Assembly (NCBI RefSeq): GCF_035989285.1
Contig: NZ_CP108513.1
Location: 5,890,001 to 5,954,000 of the forward strand
Length of the DNA: 64,000 bases
Direction of reading: 5' to 3'
From: Streptomyces sp. NBC_01235
GTDB lineage: Bacteria; Actinomycetota; Actinomycetes; Streptomycetales; Streptomycetaceae
Shown here: positions 8,006-16,950 of the stretch, one piece after another
How positions within the stretch are numbered: position 1 is the first letter of the stretch
How the letters are laid out: the number at the start of each line of letters is the position of its first letter
The notes under the pieces: generated by a model
Database searches by the model: none
The model's input: only the letters and a program-made list of their open reading frames with translations
What the model was told of the DNA's origin: nothing
Program-made: the position numbers and the translations under genes

Positions 8006-8830
8006 CTACTTGGTGATCGCGAAGTTCCGCAGGATCGCCCCCGTCAGCTCCGGCTCGCCCTCCGCCTTCACCCGGTCCGCGACCGCCTCCGGCGTCACCC
8101 GGCCGCAGGCCAGCCGGACGTACGTCTCCCAGTCGAGGGTGAAGGCGGCGGCGGGGCCGAGCGCGGGGGCCGTCTCCAGGGTGCCGCGGCCCTGGATGTC
8201 GACGCGGATCGTGCGCAGGAACTCGATCGGACCGTGCACGTCGAAGACGACCGCGGAGCTGCGCGGGGCGTCGGCCTTCTCGGCGACGACCGCCGGGAGC
8301 GCGGCGAGCAGCTCGTCACGGGCGATGTGCGCGCCGGGGGAGTCGAGGTTGCCGGGGCGGCCGAGGGCGGCGCGCAGGTCCTGCTCGTGCACCCACACGT
8401 TGAACGCGTGGGTGCGCATGGACTCCTCGAGCGTGAGCGAGGTGCCGAGCGGGCCGCGCACCGTCGTGTCCGGCTGGCGCGACTCGTTGCGCAGCTGCCG
8501 GTTGCGGCGGATGACCGTGTACTCCAGCTCGGACGTCATCTCCGGCGCCGTGTGGTGGCGGCGGACGTCGACCTGCATCTCCATGTAGCGCTGGAGGTCG
8601 TTGGTGACGTGGAACAAGTCGCGCGGAAGGGTGTGGATGGGGCGCGGGTCGCCGTACATCTCGCAGTCCAGCCCGATGACGTGCGACACGATGTCGCGCA
8701 CCGACCAGCCGGGGCACGGGGTCCTGCGGTTCCAGTCCGCCTCCACCAGCGGCTGCACCAGCTCGGATATCGCTTCGATGGAGTGGGTCCAGGCGTCGGC
8801 GTAGGGCTGGAGGGTGGGATGCAGACTCAC
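8006..8830 (-). CDS. Mycothiol-dependent maleylpyruvate isomerase-family (DinB-like) protein
   Basis: 274 residues. An N-terminal DinB-like four-helix domain of the mycothiol-dependent metalloenzyme superfamily is recognised by the family signature W..RTPCPGWSVRDIVSHV near residues 33-52, with metal-ligand histidines expected there and in the RTHAFNVWVHEQDLR helix. A C-terminal SCP2-like domain (about 180-274) follows. Such proteins act in thiol-dependent isomerisation or detoxification; the substrate here is unknown. The start is GTG 8830 with GAGGGG upstream. It is transcribed away from the nitrilase gene. Confidence 0.8.
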   Translation of the reverse strand: MSLHPTLQPYADAWTHSIEAISELVQPLVEADWNRRTPCPGWSVRDIVSHVIGLDCEMYGDPRPIHTLPRDLFHVTNDLQRYMEMQVDVRRHHTAPEMTSELEYTVIRRNRQLRNESRQPDTTVRGPLGTSLTLEESMRTHAFNVWVHEQDLRAALGRPGNLDSPGAHIARDELLAALPAVVAEKADAPRSSAVVFDVHGPIEFLRTIRVDIQGRGTLETAPALGPAAAFTLDWETYVRLACGRVTPEAVADRVKAEGEPELTGAILRNFAITK

Positions 8831-9025
8831 GGAAACGGGACCCCTCGGCGGTCGGTACTCGGGTGGGCTGTGGCGGCGTTGCCAGCGGGAGGTGGCGGGT
8901 GTCGGCTGCTGTCGGCGGGTGTTTCGAAACGCTAAGTTACGCTGCTGTGAGGCACCCCGGCAGTGCTTTCGTGTGACGATCGTAGGCCCGTGTTTGGACG
9001 ACTCGAATGCCAGGACGGTGGTAGT

Positions 9026-9832
9026 GTGCGCGCCTCTCTGATCCAGATCGCCGTAGAAGCGGGCGAATCGGTTGAATCACGGCGGCTGCGGATCGCCTCC
9101 CTGGTGCGGGAACAGGCCGGTGCCGCGGACCTGGTGGTGCTGCCCGAGCTGTGGACGACCGGGGCGTTCGCCTATGAGGAGTTCGCCGGCGAGGCCGAGC
9201 CCCTGGAAGGGCCGACGTACGAGGCGATGGCCAAGGCCGCGAGCGACGCGGGCGTGTGGCTGCACGCGGGCTCGATCCCCGAGCGGGACCCCGAGGGTCC
9301 CCTCTACAACACGTCTCTCGTCTTCTCCCCCTCCGGTGAGCTCGCCGCCGCCTACCGCAAGATCCACCGCTTCGGCTTCGACAAGGGCGAGGCCGTGCTG
9401 ATGGGCGCGGGCGAGGACCTGGTGACGGTCCGCCTCCCCGAGACGACCGTCGGCGTCGCCACCTGCTACGACCTCCGTTTCCCCGAACTGTTCCGCGGTC
9501 TCGTCGACGCCGGCGCCGAGACGCTCGTGATCCCCGCGGGCTGGCCGGAGCGCCGCCGGGCGCACTGGACGCTGCTGGCCCGGGCGCGGGCGGTCGAGAA
9601 CCAGGCGTTCGTACTCGCCTGTGGAACGGCCGGGACGCACGCCGGGGTTCCGCAGGCGGGTCACTCGATCGTGGTGGATCCGTGGGGCGAGGTGCTGGCG
9701 GAGGCGGGATCGGGCGAGGAGGTCCTCACGGTCGAGTTCGACCCGTCCCGCGTCGCCACGACCCGGGAGCAGTTCCCGGCCCTGAAGGACCGGGTGCTCG
9801 GGCTGCGAACTCCTGGACGCCGGTCCTACTAG
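9026..9832 (+). CDS. Carbon-nitrogen hydrolase (nitrilase superfamily)
   Basis: A 268-residue cytoplasmic amidase of the nitrilase superfamily. The catalytic triad is visible: Glu41 in VLPELW, Lys112 in YRKIHRFG and Cys147 in VATCYDLRFPE. The closest known subgroup is probably the omega-amidase/Nit2-like hydrolases that deamidate 2-oxo acid amides, but the substrate cannot be fixed from sequence. GTG 9026 is preferred over upstream starts because it begins the conserved first strand (RASLIQIA). AGGA lies about 10 bases upstream. The last codons form one arm of an inverted repeat shared with the convergent gene. Confidence 0.85.
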   Translation: MRASLIQIAVEAGESVESRRLRIASLVREQAGAADLVVLPELWTTGAFAYEEFAGEAEPLEGPTYEAMAKAASDAGVWLHAGSIPERDPEGPLYNTSLVFSPSGELAAAYRKIHRFGFDKGEAVLMGAGEDLVTVRLPETTVGVATCYDLRFPELFRGLVDAGAETLVIPAGWPERRRAHWTLLARARAVENQAFVLACGTAGTHAGVPQAGHSIVVDPWGEVLAEAGSGEEVLTVEFDPSRVATTREQFPALKDRVLGLRTPGRRSY

Positions 9833-9860
9833 GGCCTGTCGCCAGGGCTGTGTCCCTAGT
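9828..9860. terminator. Weak inverted repeat at convergent stop codons
   Basis: ACTAGGG (9828-9834) pairs with CCCTAGT (9854-9860). Each arm contains the TAG stop codon of one of the two convergent genes. It is short with a long loop, so termination is only a possibility. Confidence 0.35.
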
Positions 9861-10350
9861 CCTCCCGCTCCTTGTCGGCGAGATGGATCACGCACACGGC
9901 CACCGCGATCAGCAGCGTCGGATCCGCGTCCTCCCGTACGACGTCGACGCCGTAGGTCTCCCGCACGTGCAGCCACCGCCGGGAGACGACGGCCAGCAGT
10001 TCGCCGTCGTACTCGACCGCGAACTCCCGGTCGAGGATCTTGCCGCTGACGTCCAGCTCCGTGCGGCCGTCCGCCAGGGTCACCCGATAGTGGTTGCGCA
10101 GCAACGACAGCCGCTTGCGCCGGATCGTCGCGAGCGGCTCACCGCCCCGCTCGATCACCATCGTGTCCCGCAGGGCGAACATCTTCTGGTGGATGTCGAT
10201 CAGGACCTGCCCACCGGTGTCCTTCAGCTCGAAGGTGTCCCGCAGCCGCATCGCCTTGCCGTCGACGAGGTACACCTTGTTGCCCCGGTCGTCCTCGATC
10301 CAGTAGTCGTCACCGATGCCGAGGAGCCGGTCGCGCACGAGGAATCTCAT
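9856..10350 (-). CDS. LURP-one-related (Tubby-like fold) protein
   Basis: 164 residues matching the LURP-one-related/DUF567 family: an N-terminal MRFLVRDRLL start, then repeated beta-strand pairs (YWIEDDRGNKVYLVDGKAM, FELKDTGGQVLIDI). The family adopts a 12-stranded Tubby-like barrel that may bind phosphoinositides or act as a scramblase-like scaffold; its bacterial role is unknown. ATG 10350 follows GGGGAAG. A longer frame to 10512 adds low-complexity residues and is rejected. Confidence 0.8.
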   Translation of the reverse strand: MRFLVRDRLLGIGDDYWIEDDRGNKVYLVDGKAMRLRDTFELKDTGGQVLIDIHQKMFALRDTMVIERGGEPLATIRRKRLSLLRNHYRVTLADGRTELDVSGKILDREFAVEYDGELLAVVSRRWLHVRETYGVDVVREDADPTLLIAVAVCVIHLADKERED

Positions 10351-10508
10351 GCCGGTACGGCTTCCCCGGTTGAGGAGAAATTTCCCGGCGGGGACGGGAA
10401 ATGACGAGACGGATGACCCGACTGCGCGTGTGGGCGGCGTGGATCGGGCAGATCGGGGAGCACACCACGGCGCTTCCCGGGCGCTTCCCACGGAGGCGAT
10501 GAGTAACC

Positions 10509-11519
10509 TCACTCAGCCACCGTCTCCCCACCCCCCGGACCGAACCGCCGTCGGTACGCCGACGGGCTGAGTCCGGTCCCGTGGCGCAGCCGCGCGCGCA
10601 GATTGGCGGCGGTGCCCAGCCCGCTCCTGGCCGCCACCACGTCCAGCCGCTCCTCCCCCCGCTCGATCAGCCGGCAGGCGAGGGCCACCCGCTCCCCCGT
10701 CAGCCAGACCAGCGGGGTCGTGCCGAGCTGAGCCCGGAAGCGCCGGTGCAGGGTCGCCGGGCTCACCGCCGCCCGCGCCGACAGGTCCGCCACCGTCAGC
10801 GGCTCCCCCAGCCGCTCCTGCGCCCACGCCAGCAGGGGCGCCAGCGACGCGTCGGGCACGTCCGGCACCGGGCGCTCCACGAACTGCCGCTGGCCGCCGT
10901 CCCGGTGAGCGGCGAACACCAGTCGGCGGGACACCGCGTTGGCGATCTCCGCGCCGTGGTCGCGCCGCACGACGTACAGACCGAGGTCGAGCGCGGCCGC
11001 GCTGCCGGCGGCGGTCAGGATGCTGCCCTCGTCGACGAAGAGGACGTCGGACTCAAGCCATACCTTCGGATGCAGCTCGCGGAACGTCTCCGCCCACATC
11101 CAGTGCGTGGTGGCCCGGCGTCCGTCGAGCAGACCGGCCTCGGCGAGCGCGAAGGTGCCGGTGCAGAAGCTCATGACGCGCGCCCCGCGTGCGTGAGTGC
11201 GCCGGATGGCGTCCAGTACGGCGGCGACGCGCGGTACGACGTTGTCGGGCCGACCCGGTACGACGAGGGTGTCCGCCGTGTCCACCGCGTCCAGGCCGCG
11301 CACGCCGGTCACGGTGAAGAAGCCGTGGTTCATCCGCACCTCGGGAGCGGGCGTGCACAGCATGACCTCGTACAGCGGCCCCGGCAGCCCGAGTTCGGGA
11401 CGGGGCAGTCCGAACAGCTCGGTGGCTGCACCGACCTCGAACGGGTTGGTGCCCTCGTCCACGATCACGGCCACCTTGTGCGGCGCGCGTGCGGCTCGCT
11501 GAGAGGATCCTTGCGGCAT
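10509..11519 (-). CDS. GlxA-type AraC transcriptional regulator
   Basis: 336 residues: a DJ-1/PfpI-like ligand domain (about 14-185), with the nucleophile-elbow-like SFCTGTFALAEAGLLDGR retaining a cysteine, followed by an AraC DNA-binding domain with two helix-turn-helix motifs (about 230-325, PATLHRRFRAQLGTTP and the C-terminal SPSAYRRRFG). It is a cytoplasmic transcription factor, transcribed divergently from the cupin gene across about 50 bases. That suggests it regulates the cupin and itself. Ligand unknown. Confidence 0.88.
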   Translation of the reverse strand: MPQGSSQRAARAPHKVAVIVDEGTNPFEVGAATELFGLPRPELGLPGPLYEVMLCTPAPEVRMNHGFFTVTGVRGLDAVDTADTLVVPGRPDNVVPRVAAVLDAIRRTHARGARVMSFCTGTFALAEAGLLDGRRATTHWMWAETFRELHPKVWLESDVLFVDEGSILTAAGSAAALDLGLYVVRRDHGAEIANAVSRRLVFAAHRDGGQRQFVERPVPDVPDASLAPLLAWAQERLGEPLTVADLSARAAVSPATLHRRFRAQLGTTPLVWLTGERVALACRLIERGEERLDVVAARSGLGTAANLRARLRHGTGLSPSAYRRRFGPGGGETVAE

Positions 11520-11572
11520 GTGCGATTCCTAGCACTCGTCCGGCCTGCGCGCCATCGCCGACGATGATCGGC

Positions 11573-11971
11573 ATGAGCGCACCGACGGAACCCGTCTCCC
11601 TGTCCGCCGCACTGGCCTCCTTCACCCAGCGGTGGAGTCCCCGCATCGTCACGACCGTCAACGACTACGACGTCCGCGTGGCCAAGGTCGACGGCGAGCA
11701 CCTCTGGCACATCCACGACCACACCGACGAGTTCTTCCTGGTCCTCGACGGCGAACTGCACATCGGTCTGCGCGAGCCGGCCGGCGAGCGCACGGTCGTC
11801 CTGCCCAGGGGCAGCGTCTTCACGGTCCCGCGCGGCACGGAGCACAAGCCGTACGCCCCGGTCCCCACCGAGATCCTCGTCCTCGAACCGACCGGTACCT
11901 CCACCGTCGGCGACCGCCATGAGGAGGTGCCGGCGCACGTGGACGCGACGACGGGGCACACGCTGGCCTGA
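11573..11971 (+). CDS. Cupin-domain protein
   Basis: A 132-residue single-domain cupin. Both metal motifs are present: HIHDHTDEFF (His-His-Glu set of motif 1) and the motif 2 equivalent VPRGTEHKPYAP with its histidine. It probably binds one divalent metal; the reaction is unknown. ATG 11573 is chosen; ATG 11564 would add three residues, and a longer upstream frame overlaps the divergent regulator. Its divergence from a GlxA-type regulator suggests induction by a small-molecule substrate. Confidence 0.82.
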   Translation: MSAPTEPVSLSAALASFTQRWSPRIVTTVNDYDVRVAKVDGEHLWHIHDHTDEFFLVLDGELHIGLREPAGERTVVLPRGSVFTVPRGTEHKPYAPVPTEILVLEPTGTSTVGDRHEEVPAHVDATTGHTLA

Positions 11972-12007
11972 CCCGTCATCGACGGGACGTCGCGGCGCCC
12001 GGCTCCT

Positions 12008-12193
12008 TCACGCGGAGGGGCCGGGCGCGGCTGTGTTTCTCGCTGCCGTGAGCAGGGCGTTCAGGGCGGTGCGGGTGGGCGAGGGGATCGTGGCCGGGGT
12101 GTCGCTCTCGCGGAGGTGGAGGGCGGTGGGGGTGGCGGCCATGTTCAGGCAGTCGTTGTCCGGGTCGCCGGCCGAGTACGACTGCGGTCCGCC
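12008..12193 (-). pseudogene. DUF397 remnant
   Basis: Read on the minus strand, the frame ending at TGA 12010-12008 gives YSAGDPDNDCLNMA followed by LHLRESDTPATIPSPTR. This is the core of a DUF397 domain, the small partner usually encoded downstream of XRE/DUF5753 regulators in Streptomyces. An in-frame TGA at 12196-12194, five codons before the conserved Tyr-Ser, removes the start and the expected W.KSS lead-in. No XRE partner remains nearby. It looks like the decayed tail of a lost regulator pair. Confidence 0.6.
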
Positions 12194-12215
12194 TCACCAA
12201 GGGCGGGGCGGACCG
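12185..12215 (-). terminator. Hairpin downstream of the DUF6458 gene
   Basis: A 9-bp stem (12185-12193 with 12207-12215, 13-base loop) lies about 45 bases after the stop codon of the minus-strand membrane-protein gene. It also covers the point where the DUF397 remnant is interrupted. Confidence 0.5.
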
Positions 12216-12261
12216 GCTGCCGTTGGTCCTGGCCGGTCCGGACACCTGATCCCGGACACGG

Positions 12262-12522
12262 TCAGACGCCGTAGCCGTCGTTGTATCCGTCGCGATATCC
12301 GTCTTGGTGGCGCCGCTCCGTCTCGACCACCGTGGTCGAGGCCGGCGGCACCATCACCCGGCGACGCCGGGCGATGCTGCTGAAGGTCGTCACGCCGATC
12401 ACGCCGACGATCATCAGGATGACGCCGACCAGGTCGAGATTGACTCCCTGAATGTCCCAGTCGGTCGCGAACGTGAGGATGGCTCCCACGGCGATGAGGA
12501 TGATGCACCCGCCGAGGCCCAT
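12262..12522 (-). CDS. Small DUF6458-like membrane protein
   Basis: 86 residues: two hydrophobic segments (about 3-19 and 29-47) followed by an Arg cluster and a hydrophilic tail ending in repeated DGY triplets (DGYRDGYNDGYGV). This matches the small actinobacterial DUF6458 proteins, whose function is unknown. The ATG follows GGGAGGCGACATC. It is monocistronic, between the M18 peptidase and the DUF397 remnant. Confidence 0.8.
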   Translation of the reverse strand: MGLGGCIILIAVGAILTFATDWDIQGVNLDLVGVILMIVGVIGVTTFSSIARRRRVMVPPASTTVVETERRHQDGYRDGYNDGYGV

Positions 12523-12602
12523 GATGTCGCCTCCCTGTCAGGAGTACCGGTCGGTCCGGCTCCGGCATCCGGGTACCCCCCTCCCCGCGACCTACCCCTC
12601 AA

Positions 12603-13901
12603 CTACCCCTCCAGGAACGCCACCAGGGCGTTGGCCAGCAGGTACGGGTCGGCGTCGCCGCACAGTTCGCGGGCGCTGTGCATGGACAGGATGGCCACGC
12701 CGATGTCGACCGTGCGGATGCCGTGGCGGGCAGCGGTGATCGGGCCGATGGTCGTACCGCACGGCATGGAGTTGTTGGAGACGAAGGACTGGAAGGGGAC
12801 CTCCGCCTTCTCGCAGGCGGCGGCGAAGATCGCCCGGCCCGTACCGTCCGTGGCGTAGCGGTTGTTGACGTTGACCTTGAGGATCGGCCCGCCGTTGACC
12901 CGCGGGTGGTGCGTCGGGTCGTGCCGCTCCGCGTAGTTGGGGTGGACGGCGTGACCGGTGTCGGAGGACAGACAGACGGTGCCCGCGAAGGCTCTCGCCC
13001 GGTCCTCGTACGAGCCTCCGCGCGCGAACACCGAGCGCTCCAGCACGTTGCCCAGCAGCGGTCCGTCCGCGCCGGTGTCCGACTGGGAGCCGTTCTCCTC
13101 GTGGTCGAAGGCGGCCAGGACCGGGATGTACGGCAGACCCTCGCCGCCACTCGCCACGGCCGTCAGCGCCGCCGTACCGGCGTGCACGGACAGCAGGTTG
13201 TCCATGCGGGGGCCGGCCACCAGTTCCTGGTCGCGGCCCAGGTAGGCGGGCGGTTCCACGGAGTGCGCCATCAGGTCCCAGCCGGTGACCTGGCCCGCGG
13301 TCAGGCCGGCCTCCTCCTCCAGGAAGGCGATGAGGTCGCCGTCGCGCACGTCGTTGCCCAGGCCCCAGACGGGCTGGAGGTGGCGCTGCTTGTCGAGCTT
13401 GAGGCCGTCGGTGTTGACCGACCGGTCGAGGTGGATGGCGAGTTGGGGGACTCGCAGCAGCGGGCGGCCGACGTCGACCAGGCGCGTCGAGCCGTCCCGC
13501 AGGGTCAGCCGGCCCGCCAGGCCCAGGTCGCGGTCGAGCCAGGAGTTGAGCAGCGGGCCGCCGTAGATCTCCACGGCCACCTGGCGCCAGCCGTGCGCGC
13601 CGGTGTCGGGCCGCGGCTTGACGCGCAGGTTCGGGGAGTCGGTGTGCGCCCCGACGATCCGGAACGGCGTGTGCGGCGCGGCGCCCTCGGGGACGTACCA
13701 GGCCACGATCGCGCCCCCGCGCAACACGTACTTGCCGCCGCTCGTCCCTTCCCAGGCGTCCGTCTCCGAGACCTGGCGGAAACCGGCCTTCTCCAGCCGC
13801 TCCGCCGCGTTCGCCACGGCGTGGTACGGCGACGGGCTCGCCGTCAGGAACGTCATGAGGTCGTCGGTGTGGCCGCGGTCGAAGCGGGAGGGTTCGCTCA
13901 T
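12603..13901 (-). CDS. M18-family aminopeptidase
   Basis: 432 residues, the typical length of the M18 aspartyl aminopeptidase family, a cytoplasmic di-zinc exopeptidase removing N-terminal (often acidic) residues. Metal-ligand motifs are visible: GAHTDSPNLR (His86) and FDHEENGSQS near residue 270, plus a late HSARELC segment. It starts at an ATG about 20 bases from the terminator hairpin of the next gene, so it has its own promoter. The exact substrate preference is unknown. Confidence 0.88.
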   Translation of the reverse strand: MSEPSRFDRGHTDDLMTFLTASPSPYHAVANAAERLEKAGFRQVSETDAWEGTSGGKYVLRGGAIVAWYVPEGAAPHTPFRIVGAHTDSPNLRVKPRPDTGAHGWRQVAVEIYGGPLLNSWLDRDLGLAGRLTLRDGSTRLVDVGRPLLRVPQLAIHLDRSVNTDGLKLDKQRHLQPVWGLGNDVRDGDLIAFLEEEAGLTAGQVTGWDLMAHSVEPPAYLGRDQELVAGPRMDNLLSVHAGTAALTAVASGGEGLPYIPVLAAFDHEENGSQSDTGADGPLLGNVLERSVFARGGSYEDRARAFAGTVCLSSDTGHAVHPNYAERHDPTHHPRVNGGPILKVNVNNRYATDGTGRAIFAAACEKAEVPFQSFVSNNSMPCGTTIGPITAARHGIRTVDIGVAILSMHSARELCGDADPYLLANALVAFLEG

Positions 13902-13920
13902 GGGTTCACCTTAACGACGT

Positions 13921-13958
13921 ACGAGGGCCCGCTCCCGGCGATGGGAGCGGGCCCTCGT
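13921..13958 (-). terminator. Strong hairpin terminator after the acyl-CoA dehydrogenase gene
   Basis: A perfect 16-bp stem (13921-13936 with 13943-13958) and a 6-base loop lie between the M18 start codon and the end of the minus-strand acyl-CoA dehydrogenase gene. Confidence 0.85.
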
Positions 13959-14033
13959 GAGGACAGTGTGGAGTGCTGCGCGGGAGTGCCCCGGGTGAGT
14001 ACTCCGCGGTTGTCCGGGTGGTCCGGGTGAGTC

Positions 14034-15860
14034 CTAGAACGCGGCCTCGTCCAGCTCCATCAGGTCCAGCTCGACGCCCGCGGCGATCTTGCGGGCCAGC
14101 GTGACGCCCGGCAGCACGTTCGCCGCGAAGAACTTCGCCGCCGCGATCTTGCCGGTGTAGAAGGCGTTGTCCTTGGCGGAGGCCGTCTGAAGCTTCTCGG
14201 CGGCGACCGCGGCGCCCTTGAGGAGCAGGTAGCCGACGATCACGTCGCCGGAGGCGAGCAGCAGGCGGGTGGTGTTGAGGCCCACCTTGTAGATGTTCTT
14301 GACGTCCTGCTCGGTGGCCGCGAGGTCGGTCAGCATCAGGCCGACGATGGCCTCCAGCTCGACGGCGGCCTTCGCGAGGTGCTCGCGGGCGCCCGCCAGC
14401 TCCTCGCCGCCGGTGCCGAGCGCCAGGAACTTCTTGATGTCCTCGGCGAGCGAGTTGAGGGCCGCGCCCTGGTTGCGGACGATCTTCCGGAAGAAGAAGT
14501 CCTGGCCCTGGATCGCCGTCGTGCCCTCGTACAGGGTGTCGATCTTGGCGTCGCGGATGTACTGCTCGATCGGGTACTCCTGCAGGAAGCCGGAGCCGCC
14601 GAAGGTCTGCAGGGACTGGGCGAGCTGCTCGTAGCCCTTCTCGGAGCCGTAGCCCTTGACGATCGGCAGGAGCAGGTCGTTCATGGCCTCGAGGGCGGCG
14701 GTGTCCTCGCCCGCGGCCTCCTTGACCTGGATCTCGTCCTGGACGGCCGCGGTGTGCAGCACCAGCGCGCGCATGCCCTCCGCGTACGCCTTCTGCGTGA
14801 TCAGCGAGCGGCGCACGTCCGGGTGGTGCGTGATGGTGACCTTGGGCGCGGTCTTGTCCATGAAGTTCGCGAGGTCGGTGCCCTGGACGCGCTCCTTGGC
14901 GTACTCCAGCGCGTTGAGGTAGCCCGTCGACAGCGTGGAGATCGCCTTCGTGCCGACCATCATGCGGGCGAACTCGATGATGCGGAACATCTGGCGGATG
15001 CCGTCGTGCTTGTCGCCGATCAGCCAGCCCTTGGCGGGGTGCTGGTCGCCGAACGTCATCTCGCAGGTGTTGGAGGCCTTCAGACCCATCTTGTGCTCGA
15101 CGTTCGTCGCGTACACGCCGTTGCGCTCGCCCAGCTCGCCGGTCTCGAAGTCGAAGAGGTACTTCGGGACGAGGAAGAGGGACAGGCCCTTGGTGCCGGG
15201 GCCGTGGCCCTCCGGACGGGCGAGGACGTAGTGGAGGATGTTCTCCTCCATGTCGTGCTCACCGGACGTGATGAACCGCTTCACGCCCTCGATGTGCCAG
15301 GAGCCGTCCTCCTGCTGGATCGCCTTGGTGCGGCCGGCGCCCACGTCCGAGCCGGCGTCCGGCTCGGTGAGGACCATGGTGGAACCCCAGGTCTTCTCGA
15401 CGGCGATCCGGGCGATCTTCTTCTGTACGTCGTTGCCCTCTTCGTAGAGGATGCCGGCGAACGCCGGGCCGGAGGAGTACATCCACACGGCCGGGTTCGA
15501 GCCGAGCAGCAGCTCCGCGTACGCCCAGATCAGGGAGCGCGGGGAAGTGGTGCCGCCGATCTCCTCGGGCAGGCCGAGACGCCAGTACTCCGAGTCCATG
15601 AAGGCCTTGTAGCTCTTCTTGAAGGACGCCGGGACCGGGGCGGTGTTCGTCTCCGGGTCGAAGACCGGCGGGTTGCGGTCGGCGTCCGCGAAGGACTCCG
15701 CCAGCTCGTTCTCCGAGAGGCGGGTCAGTTCCTCGAGGATGCTCTTCGCGGTCTCGGTGTCCATCTCCTCGAACGGGCCGGTGCCGTACAGCTTGTCGCG
15801 CCCGAGTACCTCGAAGAGGTTGAACTCGATGTCGCGGAGATTCGACTTGTAATGCCCCAT
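14034..15860 (-). CDS. Acyl-CoA dehydrogenase (FadE5-like)
   Basis: 608 residues, the length of the large actinobacterial FadE5-type dehydrogenases that oxidise medium to long acyl-CoAs with FAD in beta-oxidation. Visible signatures are the FAD/substrate motif [13 protein letters not shown], the ETF-contact middle domain and the C-terminal catalytic base in [16 protein letters not shown] (Glu, about residue 445), followed by the extra helical C-terminal domain of this subgroup. The start is ATG 15860. A palindromic TACC-N4-GGTA in the promoter suggests control by a TetR-type fatty acid regulator (inference). Confidence 0.92.
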   Translation of the reverse strand: MGHYKSNLRDIEFNLFEVLGRDKLYGTGPFEEMDTETAKSILEELTRLSENELAESFADADRNPPVFDPETNTAPVPASFKKSYKAFMDSEYWRLGLPEEIGGTTSPRSLIWAYAELLLGSNPAVWMYSSGPAFAGILYEEGNDVQKKIARIAVEKTWGSTMVLTEPDAGSDVGAGRTKAIQQEDGSWHIEGVKRFITSGEHDMEENILHYVLARPEGHGPGTKGLSLFLVPKYLFDFETGELGERNGVYATNVEHKMGLKASNTCEMTFGDQHPAKGWLIGDKHDGIRQMFRIIEFARMMVGTKAISTLSTGYLNALEYAKERVQGTDLANFMDKTAPKVTITHHPDVRRSLITQKAYAEGMRALVLHTAAVQDEIQVKEAAGEDTAALEAMNDLLLPIVKGYGSEKGYEQLAQSLQTFGGSGFLQEYPIEQYIRDAKIDTLYEGTTAIQGQDFFFRKIVRNQGAALNSLAEDIKKFLALGTGGEELAGAREHLAKAAVELEAIVGLMLTDLAATEQDVKNIYKVGLNTTRLLLASGDVIVGYLLLKGAAVAAEKLQTASAKDNAFYTGKIAAAKFFAANVLPGVTLARKIAAGVELDLMELDEAAF

Positions 15861-15948
15861 GGCGACGGCTCCGTAGAGAGATCGGCGAGGGACTTGGATC
15901 CTCGCGCTGGTTCACGTACCAACAAGTAGCAAGCAGCTACGATAATGC

Positions 15949-15960
15949 TACCCGTCGGTA
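15949..15960. promoter_or_regulatory. Palindromic operator candidate upstream of acyl-CoA dehydrogenase
   Basis: TACC (15949-15952) and GGTA (15957-15960) form an inverted repeat around CGTC. On the minus strand it lies between a -35-like TTGCGA and a -10-like CATTAT spaced 18 bases apart, so a bound repressor would block the promoter. Assignment to a TetR-family fatty acid regulator is by analogy. Confidence 0.45.
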
Positions 15961-15999
15961 ATAAGTCGCAACCCCCACTCGGCCAAGTGTGAGAAGGGT

Positions 16000-16818
16000 C
16001 TACCTGACGGTGCCTGAGACAGACCCGGGAACGGGTTCGGGAGCGGGTTCCAGGAGAGCTTCGGCCAGGAGGGCCGCCCACCGCGCCGGGTGCTCGGTGA
16101 AGGGCAGGTGGCCACCGGGTGTCTCCGCCAGCCGCGCCCCCTTGATCCCGGCGGCCGTGGCCCGGTGCAGCCGGGGCGGGACCAGCCGGTCGTCGACCGG
16201 CGAGATCACCAGCGTCGGGGCGGTGATCCGGGCCAGGTCGGCGCGGACGTCGGCCCGGACCACCAGGTCCACGTGTTCGGCGGTGCCTTCGGGGGCCGTC
16301 CGTCCGGCCAGTTTCGCCGCGATCTTCAGCTCCTGCGGCGTCATCGCGTCCAGCACGACCGGACTCAGGGCGTGCGCCAGCATGAACCGGCCGAGGGTGT
16401 CGGTCTCCCCCGCCGTGCACAGCGCGTGCCACACCTGGGCGTTCAGCCGCAGTTCCGCGTCGGCGTGCGGGAAGGGGGCGGTCAGGGCCAGCGCGGTGAC
16501 CCGCTCGGGATGCCGCGCGGCCAGTCGTATCGCCACCGCTCCGCCCAGCGAGTACCCGCAGACGGCGAACCGCTCCAGCCCCTCCGCGTCGGCGGCCGCC
16601 ACCAACTCGGCCACCAGGGTGTCCACTTCGAGCGGACGCGCGGAGCGCGGGGTGCCGCCCGTGCCCGGGTAGTCGACACCGACGACCGTGTGCCCGGCCG
16701 CCAGGGCGTCCATGACCGGCCCGTAGTTCGCCTCGACGGAGCCCCCGGCGCCGTGCGCCAGCAGCAGGCCGGGTCCCGAACCGCGAACCGTGCGGGCGTA
16801 CGGAGACGGAGAAGGCAT
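16000..16818 (-). CDS. Alpha/beta-hydrolase
   Basis: 272 residues with the full alpha/beta-hydrolase set: oxyanion HGAGGS, nucleophile elbow GYSLGG (Ser90), acid in PVDDRLVP (about Asp219) and catalytic His in GGHLPF (about 246). Cytoplasmic, with no signal peptide. The substrate is unknown; the family covers esterases, lactonases and haloperoxidase-like enzymes. The start at ATG 16818 gives the standard first strand. It is separated from the acyl-CoA dehydrogenase gene by 139 bases with a clear promoter, so it is not obviously co-transcribed. Confidence 0.85.
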   Translation of the reverse strand: MPSPSPYARTVRGSGPGLLLAHGAGGSVEANYGPVMDALAAGHTVVGVDYPGTGGTPRSARPLEVDTLVAELVAAADAEGLERFAVCGYSLGGAVAIRLAARHPERVTALALTAPFPHADAELRLNAQVWHALCTAGETDTLGRFMLAHALSPVVLDAMTPQELKIAAKLAGRTAPEGTAEHVDLVVRADVRADLARITAPTLVISPVDDRLVPPRLHRATAAGIKGARLAETPGGHLPFTEHPARWAALLAEALLEPAPEPVPGSVSGTVR

Positions 16819-16950
16819 GCGGATCCCCCCGAGGTGTCCGGCGAAAATGTGTAACGGACGATACGGAAATACCGTAGCAGCATTTCATAGCGACCGTTAG
16901 ATAAATTCCCGGCCCCTCGCCGTCCGGCCCGTCTCGGTACGCTTACGCCC

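Noticed and set aside
11976..12245. An 89-residue minus-strand frame in the same region as the DUF397 remnant
   Set aside because: It is a different frame with an Arg/Pro-rich translation; only the frame ending at 12008 resembles a known family.
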